Positions 41,971 to 50,658 of a DNA stretch of 64,000 nucleotides are shown piece by piece. The notes beneath the pieces were generated by a model. That model saw nothing but the letters and a program-made list of their open reading frames with translations, had not been told where the DNA came from and did not search any database. Positions within the stretch are counted from its first letter, which is position 1. Each line of letters begins with the position of its first letter. Location of the stretch: assembly GCA_020072765.1 (NCBI GenBank), contig JAIQGD010000001.1:90071-154070 (forward strand), read 5' to 3'. This DNA is from Terriglobia bacterium (GTDB taxonomy: Bacteria; Acidobacteriota; Terriglobia; Acidiferrales; UBA7541). A program made the translations under genes and the position numbers.

Positions 41971-44493
41971 ATGAGTCCCGTGCCTACAGTCTCCGGCGAA
42001 CCATCGGCTTCCCCTCCCGCCGTTCCCGGCGGGCTTTCCTCCCAGCAAGCCGCCGACCTGCGCGCGCGTTATGGCTGGAACGAGCCGGCGCCCGCCAAGC
42101 ACGGCGCGGCGTTCCTGGAACTGCTCCTGCTCTTCCTGAATCCCCTCGTCATCATTCTTCTGTTTGCCGCCTTGGTCTCCTTCATCCTCGGCGATGCCGC
42201 CGACGCTCTAATCATTCTGGCCATGGTGTTGCTCGGCGTGCTCATCAATTTTATTCAGACCTATCGCTCGCAGCAGGCCATCAACAAACTCCGCGAAGGC
42301 GTCGCCCCCACGGCCACGGTCTTGCGCGACGGCTCCTGGCAGGAAATCAAGCGCCGCGAGGTGGTCCCCGGCGATCTCGTGCGTGTTTCCGCCGGGGACA
42401 TGATCCCCGCCGATGGAAGGCTCGTCGAGGCTCGCGACCTCTACGTGCAACAGGCCGCGCTGACGGGCGAATCGCTGCCCGTCGAAAAGGAAGCGCACCC
42501 GCGCGCGCCTGAGCCAGCCGGCGGCGCCGAGGCCCTCGATCTCGTATTTCTCGGCACTTCGGTGGTGAGCGGTATAGGAACTGCCGTCATCCTGAACACG
42601 GGACCTCGCACCGTCTTCGGCGCCATTGCCGCGCGCCTCGCGATGCGGCCCGAGGAAACCGATTTCGAACGCAGCATGAAGCGATTCTCGGCCCTGATCA
42701 TGCGCGCGGTGTTCTTCCTGGTGCTGTTCATTCTGGCTGGGCGCGTGGCGCTCCACAAAGACGCCTTCGAATCCTTCGTCTTCGCCGTCGCCCTCGCCGT
42801 CGGCCTGACGCCTGAATTCCTGCCCATGATTACCTCCGTCACCCTGGCCCGCGGCGCCGTTCGCATGGCGCGCGACCACGTCGTCGTCAAGCATCTTCCC
42901 GCCATCCAAAATTTCGGAACCATCGACATCTTTTGCAGCGACAAGACCGGCACGCTCACCATCGGCCAGATGAGCCTGCTTTCCTCCGTGGACCCCTTCG
43001 GCAAGCCTGTGGACCGTCCTCTCGCGCTCGCCTGGCTGAACAGCAAATTCGAGACCGGCATCCGCAGCCCTCTCGATCTGGCCATCCTCCAAGTGGATCG
43101 CGCCGCCACCAACACCTACGCCAAGTGCGACGAAATCCCCTTTGATTTCGAGCGCCGCCGCCTCTCCATTGTGGTGAAAAGCACTGGGCCCGGTGCGCCC
43201 GTCTATACGCTGATCACCAAAGGCGCGCCGGAAAGCATTCTCGGCATTTCCGACTCCTGCGAAGTGGATGGCCAGCCCGTCCCTCTCGACCCCGACACGC
43301 GCCTCCGTTGCCGCAAAACCTTCCAGGACCTCAGCGCCCAGGGCCTGCGCGTTCTGGGCGTCGCCTATCGCGCCGTGGAAGCCCGCGCCGCTTTCGGCGT
43401 GGCCGACGAACATTCCCTGGTCTTCAGCGGCTTCCTGGCGTTCTCCGACCCGCCCAATCCCGACGCCGGCGCTTCCATCGAAGCCATGAAGCGCGATGGC
43501 GTCGAAGTCAAAATCCTCACCGGCGACAATGAACTCGTCGCCCGCCACGTCTGCGAGCAGGTCGGCCTGCACAACCCGGAAATTGTCCTCGGCGAGGACC
43601 TCGACCACATGAGCGAGCCCGCCCTCCAGCATGTCGCCGAGCAAACCACCGTCTTCGCCCGCGTGTCGCCCATGCAGAAGCACCGCATCATTCAGGCGCT
43701 CAAGCACCGCGGCCACGTGGTCGGCTACATGGGCGACGGCATCAACGACGCCCCCTCCCTGCATGCCGCCGATGTCGGCATCTCCGTGGCCTCCGCCGTC
43801 GACGTGGCCCGCGACGCCGCCGACATCATCCTGCTCCAGCCCGGCCTGCAAATCCTGCACAAGGGCATCACCGAAGGCCGGCGCGCCTCCGCCAACGTCT
43901 TGAAATATCTCCTGATGGGCACCAGCTCCAATTTCGGAAACATGTTCAGCATGGCCGGGGCGTCGCTGTTCCTGAAGTTTCTTCCCATGCTCCCCACGCA
44001 GATCCTGCTCAACAATTTCCTGTACGACACCGCGCAAATCACCATCCCCTCGGACCGCGTGGACGACCAATACATTCGCGGGCCGCGCCGCTGGAATATG
44101 ACCCTGGTCCGCAATTTCATGATCTTCATCGGCCCCATCAGCTCGGTCTACGATTTCCTCACCTTTTACGTCCTGCTGCATTTCTTCCATGCCGGCCAGG
44201 CCGAGTTTCACACCGGATGGTTCGTCGAATCGCTGGCCACCCAGACGCTCGTGCTGTTCGTGATTCGCACCATGCGCAATCCGCTCAAAAGCCGCCCCAG
44301 CATCCCGCTGGCCGTCACCACGGTGCTGATCGTCGCCATCGGCATCGCCATCCCCTTCTCGCCCCTCGCGGGCCGCCTCGGCTTCACCCCCCTCCCCGGC
44401 CCCTTCTTCGCTTTCCTGGCCGTCTCCACCGTCACCTACCTCCTCTTCGTCGAATTAGCCAAGCGCCTCCTCTTCGCCCGCGCCGAACTCTAA
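41971..44493 (+). CDS. mgtA: P-type cation ATPase, MgtA (P3B) type
   Basis: The 840-residue pump has an N-terminal P-type cation segment (L-S-S-Q-Q-A-A-D-L-R), about ten membrane helices, L-T-G-E-S-L-P-V, phosphorylation Asp324 in D-K-T-G-T-L-T, T-G-D-N-E and G-D-G-I-N-D-A-P. The helix 7 region L-P-T-Q-I-L-L-N-N-F-L-Y-D followed by I-P-S-D-R-V-D matches Mg2+-transporting MgtA/MgtB rather than Ca2+ pumps. ATG 41971 lies 15 bases after GGAGG, rather far; no better start is seen. The upstream 190 bases are shared with the divergent amidohydrolase. Confidence 0.88.
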   Translation: MSPVPTVSGEPSASPPAVPGGLSSQQAADLRARYGWNEPAPAKHGAAFLELLLLFLNPLVIILLFAALVSFILGDAADALIILAMVLLGVLINFIQTYRSQQAINKLREGVAPTATVLRDGSWQEIKRREVVPGDLVRVSAGDMIPADGRLVEARDLYVQQAALTGESLPVEKEAHPRAPEPAGGAEALDLVFLGTSVVSGIGTAVILNTGPRTVFGAIAARLAMRPEETDFERSMKRFSALIMRAVFFLVLFILAGRVALHKDAFESFVFAVALAVGLTPEFLPMITSVTLARGAVRMARDHVVVKHLPAIQNFGTIDIFCSDKTGTLTIGQMSLLSSVDPFGKPVDRPLALAWLNSKFETGIRSPLDLAILQVDRAATNTYAKCDEIPFDFERRRLSIVVKSTGPGAPVYTLITKGAPESILGISDSCEVDGQPVPLDPDTRLRCRKTFQDLSAQGLRVLGVAYRAVEARAAFGVADEHSLVFSGFLAFSDPPNPDAGASIEAMKRDGVEVKILTGDNELVARHVCEQVGLHNPEIVLGEDLDHMSEPALQHVAEQTTVFARVSPMQKHRIIQALKHRGHVVGYMGDGINDAPSLHAADVGISVASAVDVARDAADIILLQPGLQILHKGITEGRRASANVLKYLLMGTSSNFGNMFSMAGASLFLKFLPMLPTQILLNNFLYDTAQITIPSDRVDDQYIRGPRRWNMTLVRNFMIFIGPISSVYDFLTFYVLLHFFHAGQAEFHTGWFVESLATQTLVLFVIRTMRNPLKSRPSIPLAVTTVLIVAIGIAIPFSPLAGRLGFTPLPGPFFAFLAVSTVTYLLFVELAKRLLFARAEL

Positions 44494-44494
44494 C

Positions 44495-44610
44495 AGCCCG
44501 TTGAAAAAGAGAGAGATGTCATCCCGAACCCGGCCGCGATCTTTGCGGACGGTGGTGAGGGATCTGCTTTTCTTTGGTTCTCGCAAAATCCAGATTCCTC
44601 GCCCCCAAGC
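44495..44610. repeat. Dispersed intergenic repeat, family D copy 2
   Basis: This shares the ordered words TCATCCCGAACCCGGCCGCG, GGTGAGGGATCTGCT and CCAGATTCCTCG with 28411-28520. A shortened copy follows at 44765-44815 (CTGCTGTTTCTCAGGGTTCT then CAGATTCCTC). It starts right after the mgtA stop. Confidence 0.7.
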
Positions 44611-44683
44611 GGAAGGCGCACGGCCCAGCCTGTCTCCCCGTTCCCCCTCGCGCCCCAACTCACAACGCTGGCCACTCGCCTTT

Positions 44684-44710
44684 GTAGCGGCGGCCTTTAG
44701 GCCGGCCCGC
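44684..44710. repeat. Dispersed palindromic repeat, family B copy 1
   Basis: GTAGCGGCGGCCTTTAGGCC then GGCCCGC forms a compact hairpin. Copies lie at 44961-44988 and 45600-45626. Copies 1 and 3 also share about 25 further bases of downstream sequence (CTCTCTTTGCA then ATGCGC). Confidence 0.7.
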
Positions 44711-44849
44711 CTCTCTTTGCAATGGATAATGCGCAGCGTCTGCGTCCCGAGTGGTGCGGCGGGAAGGAAACTGCTGTTTCTCAGGGTTCTCGCAAAATCC
44801 AGATTCCTCACCCGAGGGTCCTGAGTCGTAAGCTCACTGCATGGTCTTT

Positions 44850-44913
44850 AGGAGGCCGGGGCTTCAGCCCCGGCGTTAAGGCATCTATTTTCGTGGGGCT
44901 TTAGCCCCTGAAG
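44850..44913. repeat. Dispersed palindromic repeat, family A copy 3 (short form)
   Basis: This has the family A outer words GGAGGCCGGGGCTTCAGCCC and TAGCCCCTGAAG but lacks the internal TCCCGAC dyad seen in copies 1 and 2. Confidence 0.7.
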
Positions 44914-44960
44914 CTCCCCGGGATGTATTTTCCACACTCTCTGACGCAGGCTCGCGCCCT

Positions 44961-44988
44961 TGTAGCGGCGGCCTTCAGGCCGGCCCGC
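44961..44988. repeat. Dispersed palindromic repeat, family B copy 2
   Basis: This is the same hairpin as at 44684-44710 and 45600-45626, here without the shared downstream extension. It lies about 90 bases before the small membrane protein gene. Confidence 0.7.
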
Positions 44989-45075
44989 TTCGGGTTAACT
45001 ACCTGAATACGCCTACATCCCCATCACTGGACCCCGATCCCACGCCCGCCCTACTCTGAACCAGAGGAACACCCC

Positions 45076-45471
45076 ATGGATCTCTTTGACTCCTCCGCGC
45101 CGCACCACCGCCTCATCGCCATTTTGACCCTCATTGGAGTGGCGCTGGTCGGCCTCATTGCCTATCTCTCCGCGCCCCAGACGGCCAGCTTCGGCCCAGA
45201 GACGTGGACCTGCGTGGGTTGGATCGTCTTCGGCATGATCGCCGGAGGCTTCGCCGCCTGGAAACTCCAGGGACGCCTTCCCGCGGAGATGATCGAGGGC
45301 ATCAGCGGCTGGCTGATGGGAATGTTTGCCTGCCCGGGCGTGCGCTTCATCCGCGACAGCACCAACTGGGTGTTTCATCCCCGCGCCGGACAGTACACCT
45401 TTTCCGGCCACCTCCTCGCCGTCTCCCTCGGCGCCATCCTGCTCGTCACCGCCCGCAAATGGTCCAATTGA
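45076..45471 (+). CDS. Small membrane protein of unknown function
   Basis: The 131-residue product has three hydrophobic segments: I-L-T-L-I-G-V-A-L-V-G-L-I near residue 18, W-I-V-F-G-M-I-A-G-G-F-A-A-W near 50 and L-L-A-V-S-L-G-A-I-L-L-V near 113. A short basic loop and charged tail follow. GAGGAACACC precedes the ATG. No family is recognised. It sits in a repeat-rich stretch with no evident operon partner. The continuous frame, ribosome-binding site and helix pattern support a real gene. Confidence 0.6.
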   Translation: MDLFDSSAPHHRLIAILTLIGVALVGLIAYLSAPQTASFGPETWTCVGWIVFGMIAGGFAAWKLQGRLPAEMIEGISGWLMGMFACPGVRFIRDSTNWVFHPRAGQYTFSGHLLAVSLGAILLVTARKWSN

Positions 45472-45475
45472 TGCC

Positions 45476-45563
45476 CCTACGCAGCGCAGGCGTAACCGCC
45501 GCGAACGTTTTCCCATCCTTCCTTGCCGTAGGGGCGCTGCTTGCTGCGCCCCTTCTCTACTCC
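45476..45563. repeat. Dispersed repeat, family E
   Basis: CCCCTACGCAGCGCAGGCG near the left end and GTAGGGGCGCTGCTTGCTGC at the right are inverted relatives; a similar stem is near 37798. It lies just after the small membrane protein gene. Confidence 0.55.
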
Positions 45564-45599
45564 GCTCGCGCCTAACTCGCCACGCTGCCGGCCCGCCCT

Positions 45600-45626
45600 T
45601 GTAGCGGCGGCCTTCAGGCCGGCCCA
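45600..45626. repeat. Dispersed palindromic repeat, family B copy 3
   Basis: This hairpin repeat matches 44684-44710, including the downstream extension (CTCTCTTTGCAG through ATGCGCGGC to about 45654). Confidence 0.7.
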
Positions 45627-46274
45627 TCTCTCTTTGCAGTCAGTGATGCGCGGCATTTACGTAGTTCTACGAATAGATTCCTGCCACCCATCCGTGCTAC
45701 CGTGGCGCGTGAGCTATGACTGATCGACGCCAATGCGCTCTGTGGCGCCCTGCACGCCAGGCGCAGGGCTTTGCGGGTTCCCTGCTTTCCTGCATCCTTG
45801 CATCCCTGCCTCCGTGCGCCCCGGCTTCCTTGCCCAGGCCACACCCGGGCCGCGCGCAGCAACTTCTAACCGCAACACACCCGGAAACAGAAATGCCCGT
45901 AAGTTACAGAAAACACACGATCGCGCCCCATTCTAATCGCAGCACTTTGCGGGCCTCTAGACGAGCTCCCGCCATCGCTCTTTGACAACCGAATAGCCGG
46001 ATTCACCGCCCGCTGGCACCGATCATTGCCAGCGGTGGGTAGCCCTGTTGACCGCCCCCGAGGCAGGTCTTGATCTTGCAGGTAACGCATCCTTTGCGCC
46101 TTCTGCAAAGCGTGCGGGTTTTGAATATTTCAGCGCGGGACCACGAACGGGCTCCTTCGCTGTTTCCCTGGCCCCTTGCCTCCAGCTAACCGCGGCAACT
46201 TTTTTGCCCCCCAGACAACCCGCCGCTGCGTATACAATGGACGTTCGCGCGTGGCAGTCTCCGCGCTTCCGAAT
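45627..46274. other. 648-base gap without a credible gene
   Basis: The stretch has only short frames of biased composition. Around 45784-45815 it contains a degenerate pyrimidine-rich series of the type TGCTTTCCTGCATCCTTGCA. The end of the gap is the upstream region of the threonine ammonia-lyase gene, and no clear promoter was identified. Confidence 0.4.
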
Positions 46275-47483
46275 ATGGTGACGCTGCAAACCATCCGAGC
46301 CGCTCTGGATCGCATCCGCGATTCGATCTATCTCTCCCCTTTCACGCGCTCGGAAACCTTCTCCAAGCTGACGGGCAATTCCATCCACTTCAAGCTCGAC
46401 AATCTCCAGATCACCGGGGCCTTCAAGGAACGCGGAGCGCTCAACAAGATCCTCCTGCTCACCGACGAAGAGCGTCGCCGCGGCGTGATCGCCGCATCGG
46501 CCGGCAACCACGCGCAGGCCGTGGCCTACCATGCCACCAAGCGCGGCATCAAGGCGCAGATCTGCATGCCGCTGACCACGCCGCTGGTGAAAGTATCGGC
46601 CACGCGCGGTTACGGCGCCGAAGTGATTCTCGTCGGCACCAATTACGACGAAACGTGCCAGGAGGCGCTGCGCCGCTGCGAGCAAAACGGCCTCACCTTC
46701 ATTCATCCCTTCGATGACGAGGCCGTGATCGCGGGCCAGGGCACCGTGGGCATCGAAATGCTCGAGCAGCAGCCCGCGCTCGACGCGCTGCTCATCCCGG
46801 TCGGCGGAGGCGGCTTGATTGCCGGCGTCGCCTGCGCGGTCAAGGAGATGAATCCCAAAATCACCGTGATCGGCGTGCAGACCTCGAAATTGCCTTCCAT
46901 GAAGGCGGCGCTGGAAAACAACGCCCCGATCACTCTGCCGGCCAAGATCACCATCGCCGACGGCATCGCCGTCCGCTGCGCGGGCGCGCAAACGTTTCCC
47001 CTGGTGAAAAAATATGTCGACGACATCGTCACCGTGGACGACGAGGAGATCGCCAACGCCATCCTGCTGCTTCTGGAAAAAGAAAAGACGCTGACGGAGG
47101 GCGCGGGCGCCGTGGCCACCGCGGCCATCGTGCAGCGCAAAGTCTCGTTTAGCGGTAAGACGATCGGCATCTTCGTGGGCGGCGGAAACATTGACGTCTC
47201 GCTGCTCTCGCGCATCATCGAGCGCGGGCTGGTAAAGGATGGCCGGCTGGTCCGGCTGCGCATTCACCTGCCCGATCATCCCGGCGCGCTGCAACGCCTG
47301 GCGGGCGTCATCGCCGACCACAAGGCCAATATCGTCGAGACGATGTACGACCGCGCCTACTACGGCGTCCTGCTCGGCGATACGGTGATCGACATCACCA
47401 TGGAGACGCGCGGCCCCGAGCACATCGTCGAACTCACCGCGGCCCTGGACGCGGCGGGCTACACGCACGAGCGCGTGCTGTAA
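46275..47483 (+). CDS. Threonine ammonia-lyase (catabolic type, with ACT domain)
   Basis: This PLP enzyme deaminates threonine (and serine) to 2-oxobutyrate. The 402 residues are the length of the biodegradative/short form. PLP lysine K51 lies in I-T-G-A-F-K-E-R-G-A, S-A-G-N-H-A-Q-A follows, and the phosphate loop P-V-G-G-G-G-L-I-A-G is central. A single ACT domain (about residue 325 on: L-R-I-H-L-P-D-H-P-G-A-L) suggests allosteric control. ATG 46275 gives the usual N-terminus; the ribosome-binding site is weak. An aminotransferase gene follows. Confidence 0.9.
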   Translation: MVTLQTIRAALDRIRDSIYLSPFTRSETFSKLTGNSIHFKLDNLQITGAFKERGALNKILLLTDEERRRGVIAASAGNHAQAVAYHATKRGIKAQICMPLTTPLVKVSATRGYGAEVILVGTNYDETCQEALRRCEQNGLTFIHPFDDEAVIAGQGTVGIEMLEQQPALDALLIPVGGGGLIAGVACAVKEMNPKITVIGVQTSKLPSMKAALENNAPITLPAKITIADGIAVRCAGAQTFPLVKKYVDDIVTVDDEEIANAILLLLEKEKTLTEGAGAVATAAIVQRKVSFSGKTIGIFVGGGNIDVSLLSRIIERGLVKDGRLVRLRIHLPDHPGALQRLAGVIADHKANIVETMYDRAYYGVLLGDTVIDITMETRGPEHIVELTAALDAAGYTHERVL

Positions 47484-47577
47484 CTCGTTCACGCCCTCCC
47501 GACAACAACGCGCGGCGAAAGTGCCATCCCGCACTCCACATATTTCGCGCTTTGGAAGTGCTACAAAGAGGCGCCGC

Positions 47578-48771
47578 ATGTTTTCAAAACGCACGGATTG
47601 GAAGCTTGAGGAAAACGCCTACACGCGGGCGCTGCGGCTCCATCGCCAGAGCGGAAAATCCGTTTTCGATCTGACCGCTTCGAACCCAACCACCTGCGGC
47701 TTCCACTATGACGAAGCGGCCATCCTCGATGCCCTGCGCGCACCGGGAGCGCTGCGCTACGACCCCGAGCCGAAAGGCCTGCCGCTAGCCCGCGACTCCG
47801 TCATCCAGTATTACCGGCAGAAAGCCCCGGCCGCGCGCCTCGATCCCGAGCGCTTGATCCTGACCACCGGAACCAGCGAGGCCTATTCGTTTCTGTTCCG
47901 GCTGCTGTGCGAGCCGGGCGACGAAGTGGTCATCGCGCATCCCAGCTATCCGCTGTTTGATTTTCTGGCCACCATCCAGGACGTGAAGCTGCGGCCGTTT
48001 CATCTGCTCTACGACCACGGCTGGCAGATCGACTTTCAGGAGCTGCGCCGCGCCATCGGCCCTCGCACGCGGGCCATTCTGCTGGTCCATCCGAACAATC
48101 CGACAGGACACTTCGTCGGCGCGGGCGAAGTTCCTCAGCTGAATGCCCTTTGCAGCGAGCACGAGCTGGCGCTGGTAGTGGACGAGGTGTTTCTCGATTA
48201 CGCAGCGCGGGAAATCTCCGCGCGCAAGAAGGCGCACGGCAGTTTCGTATCCAACGACCAAGCGCTTACGTTTGTGCTGAGCGGCCTGAGCAAAATCACC
48301 GGGCTGCCGCAGATGAAGGTGGGATGGCTCGCCGCCAGCGGCCCGGACACACTGGTGCGCGAGGCGATGGCTCGCCTGGAGGTAATTGCCGACACGTATC
48401 TGTCGCTGAACGCGCCCGCGCAGTATGCGCTGCCCGCTCTGCTCGCCCTGCGCGAGCGCGTGCAGCCGGAAATCCGGGCGCGTCTCGCGGCCAACCTGGC
48501 GCAACTCGACGCGCAGCTCGCACGGCAAACATTGGTGTCGCGCCTGGAAATGGAAGCCGGGTGGTACGCCGTGCTACGCGTGCCGGCCGTGCAATCGGAT
48601 GAAGAGCTTGCCATTCGACTGCTGGAAGAACATTCCGTGCTCGTTCATCCCGGACACTTTTACGATTTCACCGGCGAGGGATTTCTCATCGTGAGCCTGC
48701 TGGCGCCCGCCGAGGAGTTCCGCGAGGGGATCCGCTGGCTGGCGGCGTGCGTAACGACACAGGGGAGATGA
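47578..48771 (+). CDS. Class I/II PLP aminotransferase
   Basis: The 397-residue fold-type I enzyme has D-L-T-A-S-N-P-T, the G-T-S-E-A-Y region that holds PLP phosphate, H-P-N-N-P-T-G (Asn that contacts PLP), V-V-D-E-V-F and the Schiff-base lysine K239 in S-G-L-S-K-I-T-G-L. The C-terminus keeps a substrate-binding Arg candidate but it cannot be fixed by eye. Donor and acceptor are unknown; alanine/aspartate-type transamination is likely. ATG 47578 was chosen for the AGAGG before it. It is 94 bases after the threonine lyase gene on the same strand. Confidence 0.85.
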   Translation: MFSKRTDWKLEENAYTRALRLHRQSGKSVFDLTASNPTTCGFHYDEAAILDALRAPGALRYDPEPKGLPLARDSVIQYYRQKAPAARLDPERLILTTGTSEAYSFLFRLLCEPGDEVVIAHPSYPLFDFLATIQDVKLRPFHLLYDHGWQIDFQELRRAIGPRTRAILLVHPNNPTGHFVGAGEVPQLNALCSEHELALVVDEVFLDYAAREISARKKAHGSFVSNDQALTFVLSGLSKITGLPQMKVGWLAASGPDTLVREAMARLEVIADTYLSLNAPAQYALPALLALRERVQPEIRARLAANLAQLDAQLARQTLVSRLEMEAGWYAVLRVPAVQSDEELAIRLLEEHSVLVHPGHFYDFTGEGFLIVSLLAPAEEFREGIRWLAACVTTQGR

Positions 48772-48821
48772 CAACTGAGGTGGCGCGTGGGCAGGATTCT
48801 GCCCACGCGCCCGAAGGGCTA

Positions 48822-49250
48822 CTACTTCTTCTTGCCGAGTTGGCGGACGTAGGCGACCACGCCCTGGATCTGGTCCGCGTTCAGAGTGGCCTTGAACGGC
48901 GGCATGTTGTTTTTCCCGTTGGTGACCACCTTCACCAGTTCCGCGACCGGCAGCTTCTGGACCGCATCGGAGGTCAAATCCGCCACTTTCAGGGCCTGCC
49001 CGGTCGGCGTGCCCTTTCCGTCTTCACCATGACACATGACGCAATTCGTCTTGAACGTCTTCGCTCCGGCCGCTGCGTCGGGAGCTCCGCCAGCCGCCGC
49101 GCTCGGGGCCAAACCCGACAGCCCGAGTACCACCACGGCCGCCAGCGCCGCCGCCAGGAAACCCAGCCGCATCGCCCGCCGAGGCAAAATGCCACCGGCT
49201 AGAATTGCATTGGAATCACCCGCTCCTACGCCCTGTACCTTGCTCCGCAT
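48822..49250 (-). CDS. Exported monohaem cytochrome c
   Basis: The 142-residue protein has a long N-terminus (about 26 residues) before a hydrophobic export signal (L-G-F-L-A-A-A-L-A-A-V-V-V-L-G-L), then a class I cytochrome c: haem motif C70-V-M-C73-H74 and likely axial Met116 in N-N-M-P-P-F. It would carry electrons in the periplasm. ATG 49250 has AGGAGG four bases upstream; an internal Met at residue 27 is a plausible alternative. The partner oxidase or reductase is not in the window. Confidence 0.85.
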   Translation of the reverse strand: MRSKVQGVGAGDSNAILAGGILPRRAMRLGFLAAALAAVVVLGLSGLAPSAAAGGAPDAAAGAKTFKTNCVMCHGEDGKGTPTGQALKVADLTSDAVQKLPVAELVKVVTNGKNNMPPFKATLNADQIQGVVAYVRQLGKKK

Positions 49251-49445
49251 CGATCCTCCTGTTTGCGTGAAATTTCTCAGCCGGGCACGGCCCATATCGA
49301 CCACCGCAACCTTCGGCAGAAGAAGGCTAAAATCCTATTTTGCACCAGCCGGCGATGCTCTGCAAACTGAAATCGGAAAGGCAGTGAGCAACGGTTGCCG
49401 TTCGACGCAATCCAACGTAAACTATTGTACGATGTAGTGCGGTGT

Positions 49446-49523
49446 CGGGGCGTGGCTCAGCCTGGCTAGAGCGCCTGGTTCGGGACCAGGAGGCCGGTGG
49501 TTCAAATCCACTCGCCCCGACCA
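49446..49523 (+). tRNA. tRNA-Pro (CGG anticodon)
   Basis: A full cloverleaf can be drawn: the acceptor stem CGGGGCG pairs with CGCCCCG (49513-49519), the D-arm contains GGCTCAGCCTGG, the anticodon arm CCTGG-TTCGGGA-CCAGG has CGG in the anticodon position, and the T-arm GGTTCAAATCC is standard. The A discriminator and encoded CCA end at 49523. A T-run (49524-49529) follows directly and may terminate transcription. The gene lies just left of the RiPP-like and NRPS clusters. Confidence 0.95.
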
Positions 49524-49529
49524 TTTTTT

Positions 49530-49954
49530 CCTTGGGTTATCCAACGGTTTTGGTTGTTCCTCCTTACTGCTGCAGGCGATTTGGCCCAGAGCCGGACGGC
49601 ACGACTGGCCAGCCGTGCACATCTTAAAGATCCCGCCCGCCGGACTCGCCGCGCCACCATCCCAAACGTTCTCTCGAAAGGGCTGAAGATAAGCCGTGCA
49701 GGGCGCCGATTCGGCACCGCGCGCCGCGGCCGGAGCGCAAGCTTCTCCCGAACACGATGTTGGCAACGGCCAGCCCGCCGGGCCAGCGTTTCGAACCAAA
49801 TAAAAACAGATTGCACATGCGGTGGACTTGGACCAAAATGGTAGGTGCGTGGAACTGTATGATGGTGTCGATTCTGCAGGTGGTCAAAGTGTTGGCAAAG
49901 CGCAGAACGCCAGCGAATGGACTCTTCGCGGGATCTGGTGATTAGGAGAAACAC
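49530..49954. other. Gap between tRNA-Pro and the RiPP-like operon
   Basis: No convincing gene is seen in this 425-base stretch; the short frames present have unlikely composition and no ribosome-binding site. It should hold the promoter for the operon that starts at 49955. TTGCAC and TTGGAC words around 49808-49832 could be -35 elements, but no matching -10 was fixed. Confidence 0.4.
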
Positions 49955-50125
49955 TTGAGCACGCACAACCCCTTGACCAAGAAGACAGGCGAATTCGCGG
50001 CGGGGAAGAAACCTTACAAGGCGCCCTCTTTCCGCTTTGAACCGGTCTTCGAGGTCGCGGCGCTGGCATGCGGCAAGATATCTCCCACCCAAGGCGGCTG
50101 CCGATTCAGCCGGAAGGCCTCGTAG
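49955..50125 (+). CDS. Putative RiPP precursor peptide (56 aa)
   Basis: The frame opens with TTG 49955 and has a strong AGGAG (49944-49948, spacer 6). It ends at TAG 50123-50125. The N-terminal half is a Lys-rich leader with K-K-P-Y-K-A-P-S-F at residues 18-26, a pattern often seen in peptides bound by PqqD-type chaperones. The second half has E-P-V-F-E-V-A-A-L-A-C-G-K (29-41), Cys39 and Cys49, and ends with R-K-A-S; the C-terminal residue is Ser56. It is 14 bases before the protease gene and heads an operon that also encodes an HPr-kinase-like protein, PqqD and a radical SAM enzyme. It is therefore the best candidate substrate, probably cleaved after the leader. It was found by reading, not by a known family match. 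Confidence 0.65.
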   Translation: MSTHNPLTKKTGEFAAGKKPYKAPSFRFEPVFEVAALACGKISPTQGGCRFSRKAS

Positions 50126-50139
50126 CTCGTCACTGAACC

Positions 50140-50658
50140 ATGCCCGCCTCTAGCCAACGGAATGCTTCGGCGACCGTGGCGTGCGAACTGGCGAGGGAAG
50201 TTGTCCGCACGTTCGGCCAGGTTCGCCTTCGCGTCAGCGGGACCAGCATGGCTCCTTCCATCCTTCCCGGTGATTTGATTTCGGTGCAGCGAGCCCGCTG
50301 GGGCGAGATTGCACCGGGCGAGATCGTGATGTTTTCGCAGCGGGAGCGATTGTTTGTCCATCGGGTCGTTGCCCGAAGAGTTGTTTCCTCTGTTGACGGT
50401 CCCGAGGAACCCTGCCTGATTACCCGCGGTGACCGTCTGGGTCACGAGGATCCGCCCGTTTTCCCCTCCCAGTTGCTGGGCCGCGTTGTCTCCATCCAGC
50501 GCGGCCAACGGAACGTCACATTCTCGTCCCAGCCCCGTGGGTCGCACCACCCGATCCTTCGCCTGCTGCAGACCTCCGATCGCGCAACGTATTTCTATCT
50601 GCGGATAGCGGCCGGGTGGAGGACTCTGTTTCTCCGGAGGGCCAAGTGCCCGGCGTGA
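50140..50658 (+). CDS. Ser/His signal-peptidase-like protease (S24/S26 type) without membrane anchor
   Basis: The 172-residue protein has the signal-peptidase fold signature S-G-T-S-M-A-P-S-I-L-P-G-D, with Ser36 as nucleophile. The general base is His74 in F-V-H-R-V-V, as in archaeal and ER (Sec11) enzymes, not the Lys of bacterial SPase I. T-R-G-D (95-98) is the usual third box. Unlike true signal peptidases it has no N-terminal membrane helix, so it probably works in the cytoplasm and could remove the leader of the peptide encoded just upstream. The HprK-like gene start overlaps its 3' end. Confidence 0.75.
   Translation: MPASSQRNASATVACELAREVVRTFGQVRLRVSGTSMAPSILPGDLISVQRARWGEIAPGEIVMFSQRERLFVHRVVARRVVSSVDGPEEPCLITRGDRLGHEDPPVFPSQLLGRVVSIQRGQRNVTFSSQPRGSHHPILRLLQTSDRATYFYLRIAAGWRTLFLRRAKCPA

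Noticed and set aside
42208..44211. 667-codon minus-strand frame
   Set aside because: It is antisense to the mgtA-type ATPase with its DKTGT and GDGIND motifs. Composition (Gly, Asp, Glu, His) is that of a complementary frame.
45716..45985. 89-codon plus-strand frame
   Set aside because: It has low-complexity Pro/Leu/Ala composition over a pyrimidine-rich degenerate repeat, with no ribosome-binding site.
49757..49945. 62-codon plus-strand frame before the RiPP operon as a second precursor
   Set aside because: It has no ribosome-binding site, its composition is ordinary, and it shares no motif with the 49955 peptide.
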